Shown: piece after piece, positions 27,462 to 37,396 of the stretch | Layout of the letters: every line of letters begins with the position of its first letter | How positions within the stretch are numbered: position 1 is the first letter of the stretch | DNA from: Pseudomonas guariconensis | GTDB taxonomy: Bacteria > Pseudomonadota > Gammaproteobacteria > Pseudomonadales > Pseudomonadaceae | DNA length: 64,000 nucleotides | Assembly: GCF_900102675.1 (NCBI RefSeq) | Contig: NZ_FMYX01000003.1 | Location: 310,001 to 374,000, forward strand | Direction of reading: 5' to 3' | Made by a program: the position numbers and the translations under genes | The notes under the pieces: model-generated | Seen by the model: the letters and a program-made list of their open reading frames with translations, nothing else | Told to the model about the DNA's origin: nothing | The model's database searches: none

Positions 27462-28061
27462 TCAGCGGGCCATGATGGCCTTGAACAGGTCTGATTCCAG
27501 CCAGCCCTGCAACCAAGTGCGCACACGTGGGTATGGTGCCCCGGCAAACCAGGCCGGTTCCACCCCCGCAAACTGACGCATCAAGGGGAGCAGGGCGGCA
27601 TCGGCCAGGCTCGGGTGCTCTGCCAGCAGGTACGGATGGCCTTCGAGCAATCCTTCCAGCTCCGCCAGCCAGGGTTCGGCCTGCTGGCGATAGTGCTCGC
27701 GCGAATGTTCAGGGTAACGTTCGGCGTACTTGTACAGATTCACCTGGGCCTTGAAGGTGTGGTCGTTGCGCGCAATCAGCTCCAACGCCTGGGCCGCCGC
27801 CGCGGGGGCGGCCTGCAGACGCCAATCCTGTGGATCGTTCTGCTCCAGGGCCCAGCGCATGATGTCCAAGCTTTCTTCAAGCACGTGGTCACCGGTGTCG
27901 AGCACCGGCACCGTGCCCTTGGGCGACAATGCCAGGAGTTCGGCGGGCTTGTTCTTCATCGCCACTTCGCAAATCTCCACCGGGCAGCCGGCATAACGCA
28001 GGGCCAGGCGTGCGCGCATGGCCCAGGGGCAGCGGCGGAACGAATAGAGCCTCACCCACAC
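27462..28061 (-). CDS. Glutathione S-transferase family protein
   Basis: This 199-residue protein has an N-terminal thioredoxin fold starting YSFRRCPWAMRARLALRYA (catalytic-type Cys11), the GSH-binding cis-proline in KGTVPVLD, and the ES pair in VLEESLDIMRWAL. The C-terminal half is all-helical. This is the GST/GrxB-like class that acts as a deglutathionylating or stress reductase. The GTG start overlaps the sbcC stop by 10 bp and follows SD GGAGG inside sbcC, so it is translationally coupled to the sbcDC operon. Confidence 0.9.
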   Translation of the reverse strand: MWVRLYSFRRCPWAMRARLALRYAGCPVEICEVAMKNKPAELLALSPKGTVPVLDTGDHVLEESLDIMRWALEQNDPQDWRLQAAPAAAAQALELIARNDHTFKAQVNLYKYAERYPEHSREHYRQQAEPWLAELEGLLEGHPYLLAEHPSLADAALLPLMRQFAGVEPAWFAGAPYPRVRTWLQGWLESDLFKAIMAR

Positions 28062-31000
28062 ACCTCCACATCGCTCAGGCCATTGCCCTGGCGGCGGACC
28101 TGGATTTGCACCGGGATGCGCTCGTGCATCTCCTGCACATGGGAGATCACCGCCACCTTGCGCCCCTGTGCCTGCAGGCCGTCGAGGGCATCCATCGCCA
28201 GTTGCAGAGACTCCGGGTCCAGGCTACCGAAGCCCTCATCGATGAACAGCGATTCGATGCGCAGGGTACTGGAGGCCATGGACGCCAAGCCCAGGGCGAG
28301 GGCCAGGGACACCAGGAAGGTTTCGCCGCCGGAAAGCGAATGCACCGAGCGCAGCTCGTCGCCCATCTCGGTGTCCAGTACCAGCAGGCCCAGGGCACTG
28401 CCGCCGCGCTTGAGGCGATAGCGCTTGGCCAGTTGGCGCAATTGGCTGTTGGCGTGATGCAGCAACAAGTCCAGGTTGTAGCCTTGGGCAATCTTGCGGA
28501 AGACGTCGCCCGAGGCCGAGCCGATCAGGGCGTTCAGACGTGCCCAGCGCTGCCACTGGTGATAGGCCTGCTCGATCTCGCTGGCCAACGCCTGGTGCGC
28601 TTGCTGGCGACGTTGATCGTCGGCCTGACGGGCGCGCAGTTCGGCGCACTGCTGCTCCTGGCTGGCCAGCGCTTGCTCGAGGGTGGTCAGCGCTTCTTCC
28701 AGAGACTCGGGGTCCACTTCGCCGGTGGCTTGGGCGACGTGCTGCTGCAGGCGCTGTTCACGCTCCTGCAACAGCACGCGGCCTTGCTCGATGGCTTTTT
28801 CCGCCGTTTGCAGACGCTGGCGCAGTTCGCCGAGCTGGGCATCCTCGATGGCCAGCAGGCGGTCGAGGCCGGTGTCGTCCAGTTCGGGATGTTCGCTGCG
28901 CCATTGGGCGATCTGGCCTTGCAACTGCTGGCACTCCTGCTCCAGCGCCTGCTGGCGCTGGCGGCTGGACTTGAGCTCGCCGGCCAGTTGCACACCTTGG
29001 GTGCGCAGCGCCTGCAAGCGCTCGGCGGTCTCGGTCTCGGCGAGGCGGGCATGTTCCAGTTGCGCGTCCATGTGCTGTTGCCAGGCCTCGGCACTGGGCT
29101 GTTCGCCGAGCAGTTCAGCCAGGGTGGCCAAGGCTTGCAGGCGCTGTTCATCCAGGGTGGCGAGCTTGTGTTGGAGTTGCTGCTGGGTGTTCAGGCGCAA
29201 TTGCTGCTGGTCGCGCAGCTTGTCCAGCTGAACCTGGCGTGCCTGTTGTTCTTGTTGCTCGTCCTTGCGCTGGTCGAGCTGCTGGCGGCGCTGGGCGATC
29301 TGCTGGTCGAGGCCGAGGAAGGCGTTGGCCGGATCGTCGCGCAGGGCCTGGAGGATGTCCGCGGGCAGGACGTTGGTCAGATCGTTGATACCTTGCTCAA
29401 GCTGTTGCTCATCGGTCGCCAGGGCCTGGTGTTGTTGCTCGAGATGACGCTGGGCCTGCTGCTGGGCTTCGCTGGCAGCCTGCAACTGCTGGTTCAGGCG
29501 GGCAGCGTCTTTTTGCAGGGCGAGCAGGGTGCCCTGGCGCTTCTCGTCGCGGGTGATCTCTTCATCCAGGCGGCGCAGCTGGCCGTCGAGCCAGGCACTG
29601 CGGCCTTTGTCGTCCTGCGGTGCGAGGGCGGGCCACAGGGCATGGGCCTGGAGCTGCTCGAGGAGCGGTTGCAGTTGCTCGCCCAACTGTACCTGTTGCT
29701 GCTGGTAGTCCTTGAGCTGGGCGTTGACCACGCCCAGTTGGGTACGCAGTTCCATCAACTGGTTGTTGAGGGCCTCGACCTGGGTGCGGGCGGCGTCTTC
29801 TTCGGCCTGGTCATGGCGGCCCAGGCTCTGTAACAGGGCTTCGGGCTGGTGGAAGGGATGCTCGGCGCTGCCGCAAACAGGGCAGGGCTCGCCGTCGCGC
29901 AGTTGCGCGCGCAGCTCCTCGACACTGCTGGTTCGTGCCAGGCGCTGGCGTTCCAGTAACTGGCGGGTCAGGGCGAGGGCCTGTTCGGCGGCTTCCAGCT
30001 CGGCCTTGGCGGCGGTGCCTTGGCCGATGAGCTGTTGGCGCTGTTGCATGGCCTGCTGCTGGCGTTCGCGCAGGCTGGCCAGGGTATGACGCAGTTCCTG
30101 TTCGCGGCCGTGCAAGCGTGACAAGTCTTCGACCACGCGTTGCTGCTTGCGGTTGTCCTGAAGCATTGCGCCCAGCAGGTCGATCTGCTCGGCCAGCGCC
30201 TGGGGTTCGGCACCGGCTTCGCGGAACAATAGCTCGAAGCTGTCGCGTTGGGACTGCAATTGGGCATTGGCCTGGCTGACCTGGGCCTGCAGGCCCGGCA
30301 GCTCTTCACGGCCCTTGGCCAGGCGGCCGCCTACCAGCATCACTTGCTTCAACTGCGGCAGATAAGCCTGCCAGGCATCGGTCAGCCCGGCCAGTTGTTC
30401 ACTGTGCGCGAGCGCCGCGTCGATCTGCGCCAAGGTGTGCAGACTGCGTTGCTGGTTTTCCTCCAACTGCTGCAATTGCTGCTGGCCATCAGCGACCTCC
30501 TGGGCCGCCTGCTCGGCAGCGGCGCGTTGGGCGGCCAGTTCTTCGCTCAGGCGCGCCAGGCTGTCCTGGGCAGCGAAGGCCTGGCGCAGGCGTGGGGCGT
30601 TTTCGCTGTGCTGGGCTTGGCGCTGGGCAAGCGCATGGCGCGCGCCTTCAAGCGCCTGCTCGAGTTCGCCCATGCGGGCTTGCAGTTCGTCTTGCTGGCG
30701 GGCTTGGTCGGCGAGCTCCGCAGCCAGTGGGGTCAACTGTGCGGTCAGCACTTGCTGGCGATGGAACTGATGGCGCTGCGGCGCGAGGCGTTCCAGGCGC
30801 TGCAGGTCCAGGCGCTGCTCGGCCAGTTGCTGCCACTGTTGCTCGGCCGCGTGCAGCGCCTGTTGGGCCTCGGTGTACTGGGCCTGTAGCTGGCGCTGCT
30901 CCTGAAGCCAGGTGCGTTGTTGCTGCAGTTGCCGCTGGCGCGCCTGGTCGGCCTTGAACTGTTGCTGGGCCTGCTCCAGTTGCTGGTCGAGTGCGGCGCG

Positions 31001-31696
31001 GGCTTCGGTGTCCATGGGCAGCAGGTGCTCGGCCTGTTTCTGCAGGTCGTTGTGCCGTTCGCCGGTTTCCTTGGCCTTGGTGAAGGCGCGTTGGCCCAGG
31101 CGGGTGTAGATGGCGGTGTTGGTGAGCTTTTCGAGCAGCTCGCTGCGTTCTTTGTCGTCGGCCTTGAGGAAGGCGCCGAATTCGCTCTGGGCCAACATCA
31201 CCGCGCGGGTGAACTGCTCGAAGTTCAGGCCCAGGCGTGCTTCGACCAAATGCTTGTATTCGTTCTTGCCGCTGCCAAGCAGTTGCTCGCTGTCCAGGTC
31301 GTACAGGCTCTGGCGGCTGTGTTGCAGCTTGCCATTGGCTTTCTCGCGGGCGCGGTTGGCTTCCCAGCGGGCGCGGTAGCGGCGCCCGTCGATGCCGACG
31401 AAGTCCACCTCGGCATAGCCGCTGCCGGTACCTCTGCGCAGCAGGTTGCGTGGGTCGGAGGTCGGGATCTCGCCATCGGCGTCGGGCACCTTGGCCTCCC
31501 GGCCGATGTCGTCCAGGCGGGGGACTGCGCCGAACAGCGCCAGGCACAGGGCATCGAGCAGGGTGCTCTTGCCAGCGCCGGTGGGGCCGGTGATGGCGAA
31601 CAGGCCGGCGCTGGCCAGGGGCTCGGCGGTGAAGTCGATGTCGATCGGGCCTGCCAAGGAGGCGAGGTTTTTCAGGCGAATGGCAAGGATCTTCAT
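28052..31696 (-). CDS. sbcC: SbcC, ATPase subunit of the SbcCD DNA hairpin nuclease
   Basis: This 1214-residue SMC/Rad50-like protein has a Walker A (GPTGAGKS, residues 37-44), long Gln/Glu/Arg-rich coiled coils (~190-540 and ~640-1010), a zinc hook CPVCGSAEHP near residue 605, an ABC signature LSGGETFLVSLALALG near 1110, and Walker B LFIDEGFGSLD near 1150. SbcCD cleaves DNA hairpins and palindromes and helps repair. Its start overlaps the sbcD stop by 4 bp (ATGA). The coiled-coil codon usage gives long meaningless frames on the opposite strand. Confidence 0.97.
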   Translation of the reverse strand: MKILAIRLKNLASLAGPIDIDFTAEPLASAGLFAITGPTGAGKSTLLDALCLALFGAVPRLDDIGREAKVPDADGEIPTSDPRNLLRRGTGSGYAEVDFVGIDGRRYRARWEANRAREKANGKLQHSRQSLYDLDSEQLLGSGKNEYKHLVEARLGLNFEQFTRAVMLAQSEFGAFLKADDKERSELLEKLTNTAIYTRLGQRAFTKAKETGERHNDLQKQAEHLLPMDTEARAALDQQLEQAQQQFKADQARQRQLQQQRTWLQEQRQLQAQYTEAQQALHAAEQQWQQLAEQRLDLQRLERLAPQRHQFHRQQVLTAQLTPLAAELADQARQQDELQARMGELEQALEGARHALAQRQAQHSENAPRLRQAFAAQDSLARLSEELAAQRAAAEQAAQEVADGQQQLQQLEENQQRSLHTLAQIDAALAHSEQLAGLTDAWQAYLPQLKQVMLVGGRLAKGREELPGLQAQVSQANAQLQSQRDSFELLFREAGAEPQALAEQIDLLGAMLQDNRKQQRVVEDLSRLHGREQELRHTLASLRERQQQAMQQRQQLIGQGTAAKAELEAAEQALALTRQLLERQRLARTSSVEELRAQLRDGEPCPVCGSAEHPFHQPEALLQSLGRHDQAEEDAARTQVEALNNQLMELRTQLGVVNAQLKDYQQQQVQLGEQLQPLLEQLQAHALWPALAPQDDKGRSAWLDGQLRRLDEEITRDEKRQGTLLALQKDAARLNQQLQAASEAQQQAQRHLEQQHQALATDEQQLEQGINDLTNVLPADILQALRDDPANAFLGLDQQIAQRRQQLDQRKDEQQEQQARQVQLDKLRDQQQLRLNTQQQLQHKLATLDEQRLQALATLAELLGEQPSAEAWQQHMDAQLEHARLAETETAERLQALRTQGVQLAGELKSSRQRQQALEQECQQLQGQIAQWRSEHPELDDTGLDRLLAIEDAQLGELRQRLQTAEKAIEQGRVLLQEREQRLQQHVAQATGEVDPESLEEALTTLEQALASQEQQCAELRARQADDQRRQQAHQALASEIEQAYHQWQRWARLNALIGSASGDVFRKIAQGYNLDLLLHHANSQLRQLAKRYRLKRGGSALGLLVLDTEMGDELRSVHSLSGGETFLVSLALALGLASMASSTLRIESLFIDEGFGSLDPESLQLAMDALDGLQAQGRKVAVISHVQEMHERIPVQIQVRRQGNGLSDVEVCG

Positions 31697-32931
31697 GGCT
31701 GAGCCTCCTCCAACTGGACGTCTTGCAGCAGCTGGGCGAAATCAGCCAGAGCCTGCTCATCGACCGGGTTGCCATAGGCCTGTTCCCAGGCGCGACTGAA
31801 CAGGTCTTGCGGGGTCAATTGCGACAGCTCGACGAAGGGTTGCTCGTCCTCGTCCTGCCTGTCGCGCCCAGCGTATTCGGCGCTGATGCGCACCAGACGC
31901 ACGGCCTTGCCTTGCAGGGCACTCTCGACCTGCTGGCGCAGGTCTGGCTGCGGCTCGTCCAGGTGCACCCGCACTTCCAGCCAGCTCTGGCGGTTGGGAT
32001 CGTCCAGAAGATCGATCACCGGCAGGTCGGCCAGCTGTTGCAGCAACTCGCCCAAAGGTGCCGGACCGATACGTTGCAGGGCCACGGCCCGTGGTATCGG
32101 GCGAGGCTCGACGCTGACCAGCTCGGCGCCGTCGAGCTCGATTTCCAGTACCTGGTGCGGATAGTTGATTTCAGCGAACGACAACGGAATCGGTGAGCCG
32201 CTGTAGCGGATGCGCTCCTCACGGTTGACCCGTTGCGGTTTGTGCAGGTGGCCCAGGGCGACATAGCTGATGGCTTTGTCGAACAGACGCGCCGGCAGGG
32301 CCTCGGCGTTGCCGATGATCAGGCTGCGCTCGGAGTCTTCCGAGACTGCGCCGCCGGCCATGTGCGCATGGCTGATGGCGACCAGGGCCTGGTCTTTCTT
32401 GCGCTTGGCCTGGGCAGCGGCGATCAGTTGCTGGTGCACCTGGGTGATGCCTTGCAGGTAGTCGTCGCCCAGCTGTGGGCCGGTGACTTCCGCCGGGCGC
32501 AGGAATGGCAGGGCCAAACACCAGGCGCAGACCTTGCCGCGGGCATTGGTCAGCGGAATCAGCAGGCGCTCGGCGTCCAGCTGGCCTTCATCGAGCCAAT
32601 GCACACGGCCCAGCGCGTGAGTACGCAGGCGCCGCATCAAGGCAGCCGGCAGTTCGATCCGCGAGCCGGAATCGTGGTTGCCGGCGATCATCACGATGTC
32701 GAGCTTGGGCTGTTGCTCATGGGCCTGGACGATGAAGTCGTAGAGCCGCTCCTGGGCTTTGACCGGTGGGTTGACCGTGTCGAAGATGTCGCCGGCGATC
32801 AACAAGGCGTCGGGTTGGCGCAGGCGCAGCTGGCCGAGCAGCCAGTCGAGGAAGCAGGCATGTTCGAAGTCGCGTTCCTGGCCGTGCAGGCTTTGGCCCA
32901 GGTGCCAGTCGGAGGTGTGAAACAGACGCAT
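31693..32931 (-). CDS. sbcD: SbcD, nuclease subunit of SbcCD
   Basis: This 412-residue Mre11-like phosphodiesterase has the metal-binding motifs TSDWHLGQ (near residue 7), IAGDIFDTVNPP (near 46), IAGNHDSGSR (near 82) and ISHAHMAGG / ALGHLHKPQ (near 185 and 222). ATG 32931 gives the standard start MRLFHTSDWHLG; in-frame starts to 32949 are less likely. It is followed with 4-bp overlap by sbcC. It lies 51 bp after batD on the same strand. Confidence 0.97.
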   Translation of the reverse strand: MRLFHTSDWHLGQSLHGQERDFEHACFLDWLLGQLRLRQPDALLIAGDIFDTVNPPVKAQERLYDFIVQAHEQQPKLDIVMIAGNHDSGSRIELPAALMRRLRTHALGRVHWLDEGQLDAERLLIPLTNARGKVCAWCLALPFLRPAEVTGPQLGDDYLQGITQVHQQLIAAAQAKRKKDQALVAISHAHMAGGAVSEDSERSLIIGNAEALPARLFDKAISYVALGHLHKPQRVNREERIRYSGSPIPLSFAEINYPHQVLEIELDGAELVSVEPRPIPRAVALQRIGPAPLGELLQQLADLPVIDLLDDPNRQSWLEVRVHLDEPQPDLRQQVESALQGKAVRLVRISAEYAGRDRQDEDEQPFVELSQLTPQDLFSRAWEQAYGNPVDEQALADFAQLLQDVQLEEAQP

Positions 32932-32982
32932 TGAAATTTCCGCAAGCATGCAGGCGTGGAGTCAAGGACCACGCGCTGAAGG

Positions 32983-34608
32983 TTATTTGGGGTAAAGCGG
33001 CGGCAGGCTGCCTGTTTCGCCCGAAGGCGTCAGAACCTGCTCGGCCGGTGGGATGGTGCCGATGGCACGCCACAGCTCGTCGCCTTGCCAGTACTGGCCG
33101 CTTTCGCTGTACAAGGCGCCATTGAGCCCATCCAAGGCATCGGACAAGGGTACGAAACGGGCGGCCATCTCGGCCAGGGTTTCCGGCTGCTGGCGTGCCC
33201 AGGCGTCAAGCGCCTGACGAGTGGCCTGGGGGTCGTTGGCCTGGCAGGCGCGCTTGAGATCGTCCAGCAGGCTGCGCGGGCTCGGACCGCTTTGGGTGGC
33301 CCGCAGCACCGCCGGCTGCGAGCGGGCGCGCCACCACAGGGCGAAGCCCAGCAGGGTGGTCAGCGCCAGCACCAGGGTCGCGAGCTGCCAGGGCCACACG
33401 CGAGCATTGCTGGCACTGCTGTCGCCGACCGGCGTGTCGGCGCTCAGGGCCGGGTTGTCTTCCACTTGCAGGGTGCGCGCCGGCAGGCTGCTGTGCTCCA
33501 GATGGTCTTCGCGGGTATTCCACCAGGTAATTTCCAGTGCAGGCAGGGCCAGGGCGCCGCTGTGGGTCGGGACCAGTGCCTCGCGCTCCTCGCGATTGGC
33601 GGTCATGCCCCGTTCGCTGATTTCATTGCGCAGTACAGGTTGGTCCGGATAGCGGCGCAAACCGTGGATCTCGGTGGCTGGCAAAGGCGGTAGCTGGGTG
33701 CTGGACAGCCCCTCGGCGCGCAAGGTGATGCTGCGGGTCAGGGAGTCGCCGATCTGCGTCTGCTGGTTGCTTGGGTCCGGGCTCCAGTGTTCTTCCAGGG
33801 TCAGGCTTCGCGTCGGCAGCCAGGGTTGATCGGCAGGCCAGGCGCCGGGGATCGGCCGCACCTTCAGCTGCAGTGGCAACGAGCTGACCTGGACCTGGCG
33901 ACCCACGCGCGGGGTGCCGGCCGGCTGCTCGCCATTGTCGGCGGCGGTGGCGGTGAAGGTCAGTGCCGGGAGCTCCAGGGTGCCGCTTTGTTGCGGGTAG
34001 ATCGCATAGCGGGTCTCGATCACGCCGTGGCGTACGCCGTTGATTTCCTTTTCATAGGTCCGCGATTCGCCCAACGGCTCGACCTTGGCGTTGTCCAGTT
34101 GCAAGGGGCTCAGGCTGCTGTCGTCGTACAGCGACACCGAGTGATAGATGCGCAGCGTCAACACGGCCTGGGCCTGGACGTACACCTCTGGGCTGTCCAG
34201 GCTGGCCTCGACGAAGACTTTGGAGGCGCTCTCGGGACGGCTGGCATCGGCTTGCAGTACTTGCAGCTCGATGGCTTGGCTCTGCGACTGGCCCAGTTGC
34301 AGCTCAGGGATACGCAAGCTGCCACTGCGCTTGGGCAGCAGGGTGATGATCCAGCGGGTGCTCGCGCGGGTCTCGCCGTCAAGGGTGTGCAGGCTGTTGA
34401 GCTGGCGGGTGCCACGCACTTCGAAGTCGCCTTCCAGGGCGCGCAGGTCGGGCTTGCCGAATTGTGTGACGTCCTGGCTTTCCAGGGTCAGCTCCAAGGT
34501 TTCGCCGGCCTGCAGGCGAGTGCGGTCGACGCTGGCCTGCAGGGTCGGTTGGGCCTGGGCCTGGAGAAGCCACAGCAGGCTGAATAGTAAGACGCCGAGG
34601 CGACTCAT
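32983..34608 (-). CDS. batD: BatD, Bat-operon membrane protein
   Basis: This 541-residue protein has a signal peptide (MSRLGVLLFSLLWLLQAQA), Ig-like/beta-rich periplasmic repeats (~20-400, including TRLQAGETLELTLES), one membrane helix near 420 (LATLVLALTTLLGFALWW) and a cytoplasmic tail. BatD is part of the MoxR/Bat module named for aerotolerance in Bacteroides. Its ATG overlaps the preceding gene's stop by 4 bp. Function is thought to be envelope stress tolerance, but is not biochemically defined. Confidence 0.9.
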   Translation of the reverse strand: MSRLGVLLFSLLWLLQAQAQPTLQASVDRTRLQAGETLELTLESQDVTQFGKPDLRALEGDFEVRGTRQLNSLHTLDGETRASTRWIITLLPKRSGSLRIPELQLGQSQSQAIELQVLQADASRPESASKVFVEASLDSPEVYVQAQAVLTLRIYHSVSLYDDSSLSPLQLDNAKVEPLGESRTYEKEINGVRHGVIETRYAIYPQQSGTLELPALTFTATAADNGEQPAGTPRVGRQVQVSSLPLQLKVRPIPGAWPADQPWLPTRSLTLEEHWSPDPSNQQTQIGDSLTRSITLRAEGLSSTQLPPLPATEIHGLRRYPDQPVLRNEISERGMTANREEREALVPTHSGALALPALEITWWNTREDHLEHSSLPARTLQVEDNPALSADTPVGDSSASNARVWPWQLATLVLALTTLLGFALWWRARSQPAVLRATQSGPSPRSLLDDLKRACQANDPQATRQALDAWARQQPETLAEMAARFVPLSDALDGLNGALYSESGQYWQGDELWRAIGTIPPAEQVLTPSGETGSLPPLYPK

Positions 34609-36323
34609 CGTGAGGTGTCCTGATGCAATTGCTGTTCATACCAGAATTTGCGCCGCAGCAGCTGGGCCGGGTTGTCGGGGATTTCCCGCAACCATTGCTC
34701 CAGGGCCTGGCGCTGTTCGGCATCCAGGCTGGTGGAGACCGGCCGCTGCGGCGGCTGGGTGGTGCTGTCGTCATCGCCAGGTTGCGAGCTGCCTGGCCCT
34801 TGCGCATTGCTTGCGTTCTCGCCCTGAGCCTGGGAGGAGGCCTGCTCATCGCTGCCAGGTGTGCTTTGGGCTGGGCTGGACGCTGAGCTGCTGTTGCCCT
34901 CGGTCTCGTTGCCGGGGGTACCTTCGGACTCGCTGCCGGCCGGTCGTTCCTCGGCCTTGGCCTGGCGTTGCTGCAACAATTGCTGGACCAACGCCTGGTT
35001 GTCCAGGGCCGGCTGCAGGTCGGGTTGACGTTCCAGGGCCTGCTCATAGGCATCCAGCGCGGCTTCCAGCTCCCCGGCGCGGGCCAAGGCATTGCCTCGA
35101 TTGTAGTGGGCTGCGGCGCTGCTGCCTTGGGCGAAGGCCTTGGCTGCTGCTTCATAGTCGCCCGCCTGGTACAGCGCCATACCGCGCCACTGCGGGTCTT
35201 CGAAGTGCCGGGCAGCGTCGGCAGGGTGTTGTTGCTCGAGCAGGCGCTGGCCTTGCTGGTCCGGGCGCAGCCACAGGTCGTTGAATTCGAAGGCCTGGCT
35301 CGGTTGCGGCAAGGCCAGCAGTAGCGGCAGGCAGAACAGCCAACCGCGCCGACCGGCGCAGGCGGCCAGCACGAGCAAGGGCAGCAGCAGCCAGTAGCCT
35401 TGGTCCGCCCAGCTGTCCAGTTGCACGGTCTGGCCGTTGCTGCGCAGGGCGTGAGGGTTATCGAACAGCCCCAGGCCACGCAGGTCCAGGTCGTCGATGC
35501 GGGCGTGGCGGTAACGTCCACCGGTGCCGTTGATGAAGGCTTTGAGACTGGCGCTGTCCAGGCGGGGCAGGAGAATGCCGCCCTGATCGTCCTTGAGGTA
35601 TTCGCCGTTGGCCTGACGCACCGGTGCGCCCTCGCTGCTGCCGATCCCGAGCATCAGCAGGCTGGGGCCCTGACGGCCCAGGGCCTTGAGTATGCCGCTG
35701 CGTTCGGCGTCGCTCAGCGCCGAGCCGATCAGCAACAGACGCCCCTGGCCCAGGCCGCTCTGGGCGAGCAGGGCAAGGCCTTTCTGCACGGCCAGGTCGG
35801 CCCGTTGGCCGGGCTGCGGCATGATCGACGGATCGACCGCCTCCAGGAGGTTGCGGGTGGTGCCCAGGTCGTCGGACAGCGGCACCAGGGTATGCGCGCT
35901 GCCGGCATACACCACCAGGGCGGTCTGGCTGTCGCGACGGTGCTCGAGCAGGTCGAAGATCTTGCGGCGGGCCTGCTCCAGGCGGTTGGGCGTGCTGTCT
36001 TCGGCGAGCATCTGTGGAGTCAGCTCGAGCAGGATCACCAGCGGGTCGGCGGGGCGCTGGCGGGTTTCTTCCAGGCGTTGCCAGCTTGGGCCAAGCAAGG
36101 CCAGGACCACCAACAGCCAGGCCAGGCCCAGGGCGATCCACGGCAACTTGCTGGTCTGGCCGTTGCCGCCGCCGAGCAGCACACCATGGAATTGCACGGG
36201 AAGGATCAGCTGCCAGCGCCCGGCGCGTTTGCGCCGGTGCCAGAGCTTGAACAGCAGCCAGCCGAGCAGAGGGATCACCAGCAGCCAGAGAGGGCGCAGC
36301 CATTGCGGCCAGAGTTCGATCAT
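34605..36323 (-). CDS. BatB/BatC-type protein: VWA domain with degenerate MIDAS plus TPR repeats
   Basis: This 572-residue protein fuses a BatB-like part (two N-terminal helices, VWA ~75-270, a membrane helix ~295-330) to BatC-like TPR repeats (~370-440: ALYQAGDYEAAAKAF, then HYNRGNALARAGELEAALDAYEQAL) and a low-complexity Ser/Gln/Glu/Gly tail. The MIDAS loop, normally D-x-S-x-S, reads LELTPQML, so metal-coordinating residues are lost. ATG 36323 follows SD GAGGAGG and overlaps the batA stop; the longer frame to 36428 lies within batA. Confidence 0.88.
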   Translation of the reverse strand: MIELWPQWLRPLWLLVIPLLGWLLFKLWHRRKRAGRWQLILPVQFHGVLLGGGNGQTSKLPWIALGLAWLLVVLALLGPSWQRLEETRQRPADPLVILLELTPQMLAEDSTPNRLEQARRKIFDLLEHRRDSQTALVVYAGSAHTLVPLSDDLGTTRNLLEAVDPSIMPQPGQRADLAVQKGLALLAQSGLGQGRLLLIGSALSDAERSGILKALGRQGPSLLMLGIGSSEGAPVRQANGEYLKDDQGGILLPRLDSASLKAFINGTGGRYRHARIDDLDLRGLGLFDNPHALRSNGQTVQLDSWADQGYWLLLPLLVLAACAGRRGWLFCLPLLLALPQPSQAFEFNDLWLRPDQQGQRLLEQQHPADAARHFEDPQWRGMALYQAGDYEAAAKAFAQGSSAAAHYNRGNALARAGELEAALDAYEQALERQPDLQPALDNQALVQQLLQQRQAKAEERPAGSESEGTPGNETEGNSSSASSPAQSTPGSDEQASSQAQGENASNAQGPGSSQPGDDDSTTQPPQRPVSTSLDAEQRQALEQWLREIPDNPAQLLRRKFWYEQQLHQDTSR

Positions 36324-37396
36324 CGCCGCCTCCTCAGACGCAGGCGCTTGAGGCGCTGGCGCCATTCCGGGTGCGGCTGTAGAAAGCGCGGTCGGCGCAG
36401 CAGGCGTTGGAAGAGGTTGTCCGGCCATTGCACGGCGACCACCAGCAGCACGCTCAAGAGCAATGCCAAGGCCAGCGGCCAGGCGTAGAGGGCTTTGGCA
36501 GTGCGTGCCTGGGTCGGTTGCTGGGCCACCGGTTCGAGCTGGTCGAGGGTATCGCCGATCGCGACCAGCTCGGCGCCGTCATGGGCGCGGAAGTAGGCCC
36601 CCTGGGTCAGTTCGGCGATCTCTTTGAGCGAGGCTTCGTCCAGGTCCAGGCTCGGGTTAAGGCCCAGCAACCCTGGCGTACCGCTGGCTTCGGGGTTGGC
36701 ACCGATGCCGATGGTGTAGATGCGCACGCCTTCCTGGGCGGCCAGGCGGGCGGCGGTGAGCGGGTGGATCTGCCCACCGTTGTTGGCTCCGTCGGTGATC
36801 AGCACCAGCACCCGGCTCTGCGCCGGACGCTGGCGCAGGCGTTTGACCGCCAGGCCAATGGCGTCGCCGATGGCGGTGTTCTTACCGGCGATGCCGATCT
36901 GCGCCTCGTCGAGAAAGGTGCGCACGGTGCGTCGGTCAAAGGTCAGCGGCGCCTGCAGGTAGGCTTCGCTGCCGAATAGGATCAACCCGACCCGGTCGCC
37001 CTCGCGGTCCTGGAGAAAATCGCCGAGCAGCGCCTTGACCAGGTCCAGGCGGCTGATTTCGTCGTCCTTCCACTGCATGTCGGGAAAGTCCATCGAGCCG
37101 GACACATCCACCGCCACCAGCAGGTCGCGACCGCTGGCCGCCACCGGCACCGGATCGCCGAGCCATTGGGGACGGGCAGCGGCCAGCAGCAGGAGCAGCC
37201 AGATCGTCACGAAGGGCGCCTGCTGGCGCCAGGTCGGCAGATTCAGGCGGGCACGGCGCCCGGCCAGGCCTTCGAGTTCATCGAGAAAGCCCACCTTGAG
37301 CACCGGCTCGCCGCTGTCGGCAGCCGGCAGCACCAGGCGCGCGAGCCACGGCAACGGTAACAGCAAGAAGACCCACGGCCAGGCCAGCTCAAACAT
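36320..37396 (-). CDS. batA: BatA, VWA-domain membrane protein
   Basis: This 358-residue protein has an N-terminal helix pair (~5-22 and ~58-75), a VWA domain with an intact MIDAS (DVSGSMD near residue 95, then a T in AIGD region and D in ITDGANNGG near 205), and a C-terminal helix (~310-328). Intact MIDAS residues contrast with the degenerate BatB downstream. It starts 8 bp inside the DUF4381 gene and ends with ATGA overlap into the next gene. Confidence 0.92.
   Translation of the reverse strand: MFELAWPWVFLLLPLPWLARLVLPAADSGEPVLKVGFLDELEGLAGRRARLNLPTWRQQAPFVTIWLLLLLAAARPQWLGDPVPVAASGRDLLVAVDVSGSMDFPDMQWKDDEISRLDLVKALLGDFLQDREGDRVGLILFGSEAYLQAPLTFDRRTVRTFLDEAQIGIAGKNTAIGDAIGLAVKRLRQRPAQSRVLVLITDGANNGGQIHPLTAARLAAQEGVRIYTIGIGANPEASGTPGLLGLNPSLDLDEASLKEIAELTQGAYFRAHDGAELVAIGDTLDQLEPVAQQPTQARTAKALYAWPLALALLLSVLLVVAVQWPDNLFQRLLRRPRFLQPHPEWRQRLKRLRLRRRR

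Noticed and set aside
27929..29833. 634-codon plus-strand frame opposite sbcC
   Set aside because: The Leu/Gln-rich translation reflects the sbcC coiled-coil codons read backwards; sbcC has full Walker, hook and signature motifs.
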